A stretch of DNA of 64,000 nt from the NCBI GenBank assembly GCA_963513935.1, contig OY740776.1, forward strand, positions 6,122,224 to 6,186,223. The letters run 5' to 3'. The first letter of the stretch is position 1. Every line of letters starts with the position of its first letter. Below, one piece after another: positions 23,201 through 29,935 of this stretch. Below the pieces are notes generated by a model. That model had not been told where the DNA came from. It searched no databases and saw nothing but the letters and a program-made list of their open reading frames with translations. This DNA comes from Aphrophora alni. Its lineage: Eukaryota; Arthropoda; Insecta; Hemiptera; Aphrophoridae. The position numbers and the translations under genes were made by a program.

Positions 23201-24422
23201 CTGTTTGTCTGAAGGTGTCCCAGTTGGCATTACTAATTTTATACTTGGTTTGTGGTGTTGGGTGGTTGTTCTTGTTGTCGCTAGTCTTTCTAGAGAACTT
23301 TAGTCTAAGATGAACGGGGAGATGGTCACTGCCTAAGTCGTGCCCTATTCTCCAATTTTCTATTTGTAGGGTTAAACCTGCAGATACTATAGAGAGATCT
23401 AAGGTGCTAAGTGAGCCAGAACTTGGTGACTGATAGGTTGGCTGGTTGTCTCCATTGCAAAGGATCATTTTTTCATTTTGAATCCATTGATAAACTATTT
23501 GTCCATTTTGGTTGGTGCAGTTTTTATCCCAACTAGAATGTCTGGCATTGAAATCTCCTGTGATAATGTAGTTTTTACTCCTTGGTCTAACAGTATCGAG
23601 TTCTTGCAGGGTTACTCCTTGCTTTGGTATATATACATTTACGATAGACAACTTAAGTGAGTCATGCATTTGCACATCTACCGTTAGAGCTTCTAAATGG
23701 GTTGTTGTAAGTTTTGATATCTTGCCCGCTGGAAGTGAGTTGTGAAGAAGAAGCAACACTCCTCCTCCTCTTCTGTTTTGTCGGGAGTGGTTGAATAAGG
23801 TATAATCTTGGAACTTCGGGTGAAACCTCTCATCCAGTGGAAGAAAAGCCTCCTGAATACATACTATTTTTGGTTTCACTTCCATTATTTCCTTTCTTAA
23901 GTCTTCAATTTTGTTCTTGAGAGATCTGGCGTTCCAATGCATGATGTCGACATGGTAGGATTTATTCGTGTCTTTCTTTGTGTTCACGCCTCTCCTTGTT
24001 TGTTTGGCTACGTTTTTTCCTAGTGATACATGGAACTTGAATTTTTCCTTTACTTTGATCTTAACTCTTTCAAAAATCTTAACGGCTGTTTCTCTATTTG
24101 GGCACCAAATCTCCCTTCTTTTGTAGCTGCCTTTGCCTCTCTCTCTCATTATAAGAATTTTATCAATTTCTAGTTCAGCTCTCAGTTGTTTGAGGTTGTC
24201 ATGATTATTCCATAAAAGTACTTTAAATCTATTAGAATGTTTGCGATTACTTTTTTTGTAATCTTGTCCAGAGTTCTCAGAAGAACTGTTGGATGTATTA
24301 TTGGCCATGTTGACTTTAAGAGGGCTGAACTCAAGAGAGCAGCTACTGCTGGCGTTCAGTTCACTGTGTTCAAAGAACACAGCTATCCAGGGGTAGGAAC
24401 GAGGACCGACCAGCTCACCCCC
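20207..24422 (-). mobile_element. Full-length, apparently intact I-type LINE
   Basis: A 4.2-kb non-LTR retrotransposon on the minus strand. The 14-bp sequence tttcttcttttaac flanks it perfectly at 20193-20206 and 24423-24436, a target-site duplication. The 5' UTR is about 114 bp and starts GGGGGTGAGCTGG (G-rich). The 3' UTR is only 37 bp and ends in short AAGTAAG repeats rather than poly(A), as in I-group elements that end in TAA-like repeats. One uninterrupted ORF fills the rest. There is no separate gag-like ORF1. Full length, intact frame and perfect TSD point to a recent, possibly mobile copy. Confidence 0.9.
20244..24308 (-). CDS. LINE polyprotein: endonuclease, RT, RNase H
   Basis: 1354 codons from ATG at 24308 (MANNTSNSSS) to TGA at 20244. 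Residues 1-115 are a basic Asn/Ser-rich head. The APE-type endonuclease spans about 118-340: HWNARSLKNK, IQEAFL (E153), GDFNARHSSW and GSDHLPVHL. The reverse transcriptase spans about 600-880: YRPISLTSCFGKLME, VDLEAAFDRIPHS, GVPQGSVLS and CIYADDITVW with catalytic D792/D793. The RNase H spans about 1077-1200: IYTDGS (D1082), TELLA (E1118), LSDSKSAL and WVPGHCGLQGNEKADRAARL. A Cys-His cluster (CLECKKEEETLEHILLQC) follows at 1291-1308. All catalytic residues I can check are present. RNase H places it in the I group (I, Ingi or Loa type). The frame is open further upstream, but ATG 24308 is the first Met and fits the short 5' UTR. Confidence 0.93.
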   Translation of the reverse strand: MANNTSNSSSENSGQDYKKSNRKHSNRFKVLLWNNHDNLKQLRAELEIDKILIMRERGKGSYKRREIWCPNRETAVKIFERVKIKVKEKFKFHVSLGKNVAKQTRRGVNTKKDTNKSYHVDIMHWNARSLKNKIEDLRKEIMEVKPKIVCIQEAFLPLDERFHPKFQDYTLFNHSRQNRRGGGVLLLLHNSLPAGKISKLTTTHLEALTVDVQMHDSLKLSIVNVYIPKQGVTLQELDTVRPRSKNYIITGDFNARHSSWDKNCTNQNGQIVYQWIQNEKMILCNGDNQPTYQSPSSGSLSTLDLSIVSAGLTLQIENWRIGHDLGSDHLPVHLRLKFSRKTSDNKNNHPTPQTKYKISNANWDTFRQTVDKHLCTFENKLTDIENAIILAAETSIPKIRNRKSRPMNIWWTPELTQLRKNKQKARRQWMKQRDVNSRARYNWTNAVFRKEVLLTKRSSWRNFVSSINSNTPPSAAWKRFRNIEGKNNNTINHIKTKNNGILTEEKDIANTLNYEYAKRSSKAISFPKELTPEEQYLSCNLDLLALHNDVADAPFTMSELLEGVAEMRNSAPGEDNIHNSMLMNLSQHAFEEVLTLFNDIWRTGNIPQQWKQATIIPILKPTKEPNLPESYRPISLTSCFGKLMEKLVNNRLVWRLESENRLHPQQFGYRPRRGTIDALLYFTESIYESFSKNTATVAVMVDLEAAFDRIPHSTVLLHCLRAGIRGRMLGYLQNFLKIRTIKTKVNNTFSDEVSVYCGVPQGSVLSSTLFNTALHDMLTSLPHDVNGCIYADDITVWNSDKNPIQATQRVQIALDIINKWTEKWSMSISSTKTECTLFTRRYSLKNFMPELYCKQKQISYNPNPTLLGLTLDPKLLWKNHIQRLSEYCTKRLNLLKAVASRTWGADTLMLRQLYVSFVRSKMMYGAEIWSSAAKVHINKLNTIQNSALRICLGCPKTTPVRAMEIELNIEPLEINIQKIIWHKFLQRSADTSNAFHKRDLQCTNHKSSFDCRTKLLTAAMPDMTPMSYPSVNCIPPWSYQSPRVSLNLPGLTSKQDHVLAQRAAALEVIQSSYEECYKIYTDGSLDPNESKSGASYFLDCKQESFLIPANSCSSTDTELLAINAAVVHCTEVKNKKICILSDSKSALQLIKRYKPTNYYYRTKEIYHLLNLCSDKEIYFQWVPGHCGLQGNEKADRAARLASNLHPIPPREQSLSSCIAKTHKALRNKWIEKWNAEQTGGHLRSLLKTPNDINIYKNMHRSVSTFASRARMGHIVTQSYLFRFKLAESPLCLECKKEEETLEHILLQCSIKSEARDELKRRLQPDSTLRRILTDSTFWKLACLVYERHRAVGIT

Positions 24423-24436
24423 TTTCTTCTTTTAAC

Positions 24437-26060
24437 GAAACTCATGTCTAAAAAAAAATGTCTGTAGATAAAAGAATAACAAGGCTTTTGACAACTTCAA
24501 CGAAAAATAAAAACAATTTAATGGTTTGTTCGACAAACAGTGTTTTGTTCAACCTGTTTGACAGAAAAATAGATTTATGATCATATGAGAAAAAATGGCA
24601 TCGCTTTTACTAAAAACCGCTCAGTTCAAATCTTTGATTTTACGCATAAAAACTATGCTAACTTCAGCAATTTTTGGAATATTATTTATAACATTTTGTG
24701 GTATTTTTTTTGCATGATTATGCATCTACGGAACATTAGCTTTCCAACGGTATTTTATTTATTGCGATAGGACGATTCTAAGTGGGCGTAATGTTGAATT
24801 GCAAAATATGTGTTGTAGAGTCGGTGAACTAAACCATGCGTGGCGTCACGACCCGAGTTCGGGTCGTAGTGCGGTTGTAGGATTAAAATAATTTGTTATT
24901 TCTAACTATGGCCATAGATTGACTAGGACAGATCATCGAGACACTTGATTTCTCTCATGTGTTCATTCATCTGTAGTAATATATTAAGTAAATTATATGG
25001 TTCAAAGAGTATACCCAAGATCAGCGTAAATTAAAATATTAAGAAATTATGACAATTGTTGATAGTAATATTATAATCCATTGTCCAGAAATGTACAAAA
25101 AATGAAAATGTTTGCCTTAACAGTTTCAAAATGGTGATTGGTATTTTTACTAATTTCAATATATATATTTGTTGATAACTCGGTTTTCCTTTAACCTAAA
25201 GAAAAGGCATTGTTTTTAATTAAATAATTAAAGAAGAAAGTTTCTTATAAATTTTCTAAAGGTAATACTTTCCAGGATATTAAAAATTAAACATTTTAAA
25301 TGTCCACTGGATTTACAAAATAAGGTACTTGTGTATAACATAGACCCCCCCCCGTTTTTGTACATTGAGGAACTAATTAAAATAATAATGCTATTTTAGT
25401 GTTGTATATGTATAACCTAACCTAACATATTTATTGTGATTCTTGCTATTACAAATCTAATCTACATTTTAGTTTACCGAAAACTAAAATAAGTTAGACC
25501 AGATTTTGTTATACATTCAATGAGACTTATGAATTGATTTAGTTTAAAAAGTTTTTTTAATTTTTTTTATGGAGTTAGTGATAGCGAGGGAGAGAGTTGA
25601 TCTTAGAACTCAATACCTTCTTATGTCTTCTCCACCTGTTGGTCTAAGTGTTCAGAGCTATTGTCCTACTCAGTTGCTGCACCTAAAAATTAAATATATC
25701 TTATGTATGGCTAGAAAACTATCATCCCAACTCATGGCGTAGTGCATATACCAGTTTACAATGTCAGGTGACAATGTTTTAAATTTATATAGATTTCAAG
25801 ACATAGATGTTATAACAGTTGCTTTTAAAAGACAAGCAATGCCATTATTGTATTACCATCACCTTTCTGATTTGTGACCCACAATACCATCAGTTTTCAA
25901 CATTTGTAAACAAAATCTATTTAGTTCTAGAAAAATACTTGTAACTTTATAAACAACCAATTCAAAAATAAGCATACAACAAAATAGATATATTGAAAAA
26001 TTAAAAGAAAAGCCAAAAGTGTGCACATCTTACGAATAAATATTAGTTTACTTAAACGAA
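24437..26060. other. Non-genic; no exon recognised
   Basis: AT-rich sequence with only a tRNA-like SINE candidate (25575-25690). The two CCTAA units near 25418 are too few to call telomeric. Confidence 0.5.
25575..25690 (-). repeat. Possible tRNA-derived SINE
   Basis: The minus strand reads GCAACTGAGTAGGACAATAG (box-A-like) and, about 60 bases on, GGTATTGAGTTCTAAG (weak box-B-like). It is more GC-rich than its flanks. No tail or TSD was identified, so this is tentative. Confidence 0.3.
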
Positions 26061-26112
26061 TCTCGCAAATCAAAACCAATATTGCATCTTCAGTAGTTCT
26101 CAACAAACAAAG
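26055..26112 (-). ncRNA. Decayed hammerhead-like PLE end
   Basis: Minus strand: CTGAAGAT, a GCAA/TTGC-closed hairpin, then GAGATTCG where GAAACG is expected. It fits the other motifs in the window with a mutated second core strand. Confidence 0.3.
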
Positions 26113-26495
26113 GTTAAAGACTTTTTCTACAATTATTATAATCGTCTTTTAATCAAAATTGTCGTTTTTTATTTTTTAGTTCCATTATAAAAACATATAG
26201 GTATTAATTTTCCTATTCCACAATTTTTTTTAAAATTATTAGAATGTTTCTAAAGCTATCGTTAATGTCTACTCAGTATAAACTAAACCCAAAATCGTGA
26301 AATATACATCAGTTACAATTGAATTACTCTCGCATATGTGTTGACAAATTGTACTTTTTGTTACCAACTAAAGTCTTACAATAAAATAATTAAGTTGTTA
26401 CTAACCAACTATATGAAGTACAGTACTACCTTGTTTATCCAGACCTCGTTCAACCGGATGTCCGGATCCATCCGGAACATAAAAAAAATTTAATC

Positions 26496-26602
26496 AAGTA
26501 TAAAATAAAGCAAAAGCTTAAAGTTTCAAAATATTTTAATAATTATTTTGAATAATATTTATAATATTTTGAAACTTTAAGCTTTTGCTTTATTTTATCC
26601 TT
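26496..26602. repeat. Hairpin inside the Tigger element
   Basis: Forty-base arms (26496-26535 and 26563-26602, near-perfect inverted repeat centred on cttaaagtttcaaaatatt) around a 27-base AT spacer. It may be a small foldback element nested in the Tigger remnant. Confidence 0.75.
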
Positions 26603-26942
26603 GAATATGGAGTTTCAACAAGAAATATCTGCTATTACATTAATGTTGATAAAAACGTGATTTCCTCAACACTACAGTGTCGCCTTGAGGTATTAGGGCG
26701 GATTGTTGATGCACTGGGAAGAGAAAGTGGAGGAGAAAATGATCTCTGCGTCACCATCCTCCTACCTCGACGCGGCATGACAGTGACCTTGTCTATTGTC
26801 TACGCCGGCAGGTAGTCTGTCACGTGCTAGCGACCGGAATACATCATTACCATATAGTGCTGTGCAGTGTTTAGTGTCTTTACATTTTTGATCGGATACG
26901 ATTAATAGTATTATATTCGTGTGTTAGCGTTTGTGCGTGGAA

Positions 26943-27083
26943 ATGGTGACGAAACGAAAACGTAATGTGCTTACAATGGCCTAAAAGTTAAATGCATTGA
27001 ATCGTATAGACAGGGCCGCATTGAAATGTCACACCAAATTAAAACAGAGGAAGATAAATGACTTTTTTGTAAATAACAACTAA
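26943..27083 (+). pseudogene. Tigger transposase, N and C termini fused
   Basis: From ATG 26943 the frame reads MVTKRKRNVLTMA, TAA at 26982, KLNALNRIDR. This is the start of a CENP-B/pogo helix-turn-helix domain (KRK-.-LT--QKL--L--ID). With no frame change it continues to LKQRKINDFFVNNN and TAA at 27081-27083, the usual K-Q-KI-DFF tail of Tigger transposases. The entire DDE catalytic core is deleted, in frame. One nonsense codon interrupts the mini-ORF. Confidence 0.8.
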
Positions 27084-27344
27084 ACCCTGTGTAAATTAAA
27101 AGCATGTGTAAATATTTCAGGTGTGTAAATAAAATGTTTTTCGTGATTTACAGTACATTGTGTAATTTCGTGTATTGTGTAAATTGAATGACTGTGTAAA
27201 TATTGTGCTAATGACTTATAAATGCTAAGTTATCATTTTATATTTTGTTTTATTTATCTTTCTATAATTTCGGATTATCCGGATTTTTGATTAACCGGAT
27301 CACTTCCGGTCCCAATTAGTCCGGATAAACGAGGTTGTACTGTA

Positions 27345-27955
27345 TAGGGTAAATTCAGTAATCACCAAAAATTTCTACCTCTGTTTTGTGGCTGATCTTC
27401 CACGATAACAACCACAAAAATTAAAATAGGAACATGAAATTTAGTTTAGATGACTATAGTTTGCCTTATTGAAATTCAGAAAAAAAAATGATCGAAAATG
27501 TCAAAATGGTGCCAATTTTAAACTTGTTGTATAGTGTTCAACTTATAACACAGTATAAGTCCGTATAACATTAGATAAAAATGTCCATATTTCAATTCTA
27601 CATGTAATGATACCAACCCAAGCTCTCTATAAATTACAAATAGAGAAGCTTTTGCCGTAAATGTAAGACAGTGTGGACCGGGATATTGCAAGAATGGAGG
27701 AGAAGAATATACTAATTGAAGGTGCTTTTGAGGAAGGCTAAGCCCAATGATTGTGGAATGTAGAACCAATGATGATGATATTAATTTTCAAAAATATAAT
27801 TTCTGATCGTGACTTCTGAAAAATATTTGATCTTTTATAGTTTACAAGATCTGACAGAATCGAGTCATCAACACGAGGGTAGCACTCCATCACAAATGTA
27901 CAGCTTTGAGGTGAAATGTAATGAATATAAGCATCATGTTGGATAGTATCCAAGT
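27345..27955. other. Non-genic; nothing recognised
   Basis: Open frames on the minus strand are short and lack splice or domain support. Confidence 0.5.
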
Positions 27956-28199
27956 CACTTACGCGTTTCGAAGCGTGTGCTCCATCTTCAGAGTTCTTTT
28001 TCTTTTCACTCGGTTGAGATCGTTACACATTAAAATAACACATAAAATCACACGTACATTACATATATATGTTTATTAATTTATACATCGCTTATCATAA
28101 TGCGACACTTGCGATGGTCGATCGATGTGTAACGATCTCAACCGAGTGAAAAGAAAAATAACTCTGAAGATGGAGCACACGCTTCGAAACGGGTAAGTG
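27956..28199. repeat. Inverted pair of PLE-type ends with hammerhead-like motifs
   Basis: Arms 27956-28030 and 28125-28199 are inverted repeats of 75 bp with a 94-bp AT-rich spacer. Each arm, read toward the outside, carries CTGAAGA, a GGAGC/GCTTC hairpin, GAAAC and then ACGCGTA (left arm, minus strand) or its mutated form gggta (right arm). Stem I is ACT/AGT. The left copy keeps the palindromic stem III and the right one has lost it. Head-to-head PLE ends are a likely origin. Confidence 0.65.
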
Positions 28200-28515
28200 T
28201 TTTTTTAAAAAGAAGTCACCTGGCGGAAACCATTAAGGTAATTTAATTGTTAGTTGAAAATAAGCATTTACAAGTTCAAAAAAACCTCTCTAACAACTGT
28301 TTTAAACAAACTTACTCTGCTGGATAATACCTCTTGATCTACCAATACAATTTAACATTTCATTGTTGGCCTTAGAAACTAACTTTAGACATTACATTTA
28401 GAAGGTCTCCTTGTATTACATTGAATGAGTACTGGGTAAGTACTATGATGTAACCATCAACTTGTTTTCAACTTACCGCCTTTCTGAGGTGGTAACCACA
28501 CTTAGTCTTTTCTTA
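28200..28515. other. Non-genic spacer; nothing recognised
   Basis: Short AT-rich sequence up to the first solo LTR. Its right end (28505-28515) is part of the PLE end split by that LTR. Confidence 0.5.
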
Positions 28516-29026
28516 TGTGACCGTCTCCACTTCTATTGACCAGCTGGAAGCTCCGGCTGGCTGGAGACCGCGTACACATTAGCCGAATCTTGTCAGGATG
28601 GGCCAAGGAGTCAGGTTAGGACGCTAATGAACGCACACAACACAAGTGAAATTTAATGTTACCTTTTATTTGAGCGCCGAATTAGATTACAGAATTATTA
28701 TAATTTATAAAAAAGACATAACGGCTAGGTAAAGCCTTAATAAGTGGCCGAAAAACATACCCTTTAATTTAGCTAGCACGTGGCCGAAAATGGACTGACC
28801 TCGTCCCGTAGCGGTCTTCCTTCTTGCGGCTCTCGGAACAGACTCTCGCTCGGCTCGCTGGTTCAAGCCCTCCACTCCTTGCCTCTCCCCCCTTCTACGT
28901 GATATTGCACTGCTCAACAAAATCGCAAGTGCCAATTCATATTTTATTATTTAAAATCCCTTTCCATTACATCCTAATTTATTCTTATTATAGTTTTGGT
29001 TTGGTGGGCTCCTTGGCTGGGCCACA
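28516..29026. mobile_element. Solo LTR, copy 1 (511 bp)
   Basis: Begins TGTGACCGTCTCC and ends GGGCCACA, with TG...CA termini. A 4-bp duplication CTTA lies at 28512-28515 and 29027-29030. It matches the 527-bp element at 38965-39491 along its whole length. No internal domain is present, so it is a solo LTR left by recombination. A 4-bp TSD is typical of Ty3/gypsy-type elements. Orientation cannot be told from the ends alone. Confidence 0.85.
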
Positions 29027-29030
29027 CTTA

Positions 29031-29080
29031 ACTACATTTGTTTCACTATTGTTGACAGCATCATCAGGTCTTCAAGAAAC
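29031..29080 (-). ncRNA. Canonical-core hammerhead-like motif split by solo LTR
   Basis: Minus strand: CTGATGA (29067-29061), stem II GCTGT/ATAGT with a five-base loop, GAAA (29044-29041), stem III ACA-AA-TGT, and the putative cleavage site after TGTA (29033). Inner stem I is GAC/GTT. The outer part of stem I, TTTCTT with AAGAAA, is restored only if the solo LTR and one TSD copy are removed, because its second strand lies at 28509-28514. The core is fully canonical apart from one extra T before stem II. Confidence 0.6.
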
Positions 29081-29285
29081 ATTAAAAACACATATTAGAT
29101 ATCGACAAATACAAATTACTAACTTATTGTTTGATTTCAGTAGTTTTAAAAGATATTCACAGTGGTCATGATTTTAGAAGCTCCCAGACTCAAGTGATTC
29201 AGAATATTCGTTCATTGATAACGAAAGTTTTCAAGTTTGCTTACTTTTGTTTTGTCCATCATGAGATTTCCTTTTCTTTTTTTTT

Positions 29286-29345
29286 CGATGCGTTTTGGAG
29301 ATTTACTCCATCTTCAGATAATTATCGCTCTTCTGAGATCGTTAG
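29286..29345 (-). repeat. Decayed PLE end related to the 28-kb pair
   Basis: Minus strand: cgatctcagaag, CTGAAGA, GGAG/CTCC hairpin, AAAACG where GAAACG is expected. It matches the arms at 28.0 and 28.15 kb in order and spacing. Confidence 0.5.
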
Positions 29346-29569
29346 AACATTTAAGATACACATAAACACAGACACTTATAACGTATGAAATATTTAACAT
29401 TGGAAGAGCCCCGTGTAGTGGTCCAAGGACTCGAGTTGTCAACATATTAAAATTACACTATTACTTTAATTAGTTACTGTTTGATGTACAAAAAAGCGGG
29501 TCCCTTATAATACACAAGTACCCCCAATAGTTATTGGTTTTTTGCAATAATTAATGTTTACACCTCGTT

Positions 29570-29935
29570 ATGAAAAAATGAATCTGATCTACAGGAAATT
29601 CTTCTGGGAGCATGGATAATAAGGACTTTTATTTGCCATGAATAAACTAACTTTTTACAATTTTGACCTTTCTTCGTGAAAAAAAAAATCTTGTATAACA
29701 TAATAAATGAAAATATCTCCGTAAAAAATATATATTGATTTCAACAAAAACCATTCCAATGGTTATAATAAAACACAGACTACAAAAAAATTTTTTAATG
29801 TTTAGGACCATTTGAATGAAACTAAAATATTTTGGGAGTTTAATATTTTTGTCAGTTCAGGGTTTGGTTTGGTTCAAAGATATATGAGAAAGTTTGTTCA
29901 ACTTTTTACACTATTATTTGACTTATTAATAATAG
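29570..29935 (+). repeat. Dispersed AT-rich repeat, partial copy F
   Basis: Ends in ggtttggtttgg and gagaaagtttgttcaa, matching the right end of the family seen at 15.7, 35.4 and 50.9 kb. The left part is poorly conserved. Confidence 0.35.

Larger units (their letters stand above)
26421..27342 (+). mobile_element. Internally deleted pogo/Tigger element
   Basis: TIRs are CAGTACTACCTTGTTTATCC at the left and the complement of ccggataaacgaggttgtac-tg at the right, flanked by TA on both sides (26419-26420 and 27343-27344). This is the Tc1/mariner-pogo layout. Inside are both ends of a CENP-B-type transposase fused by a deletion. A nested 40-bp-arm hairpin sits at 26496-26602. The element is non-autonomous. 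Confidence 0.85.

Noticed and set aside
22834..23313. 159-codon open frame on the + strand
   Set aside because: Antisense shadow of the intact LINE ORF; no domain and no splice context.
25413..25425. CCTAACCTAAC, resembling the insect telomere repeat
   Set aside because: Barely two units; expected by chance in AT-rich DNA.
28705..28935. 76-codon Arg-rich minus-strand frame, similar at 39218-39400
   Set aside because: Both lie inside the solo LTRs; similarity is that of the LTR, and the frames diverge at their ends.
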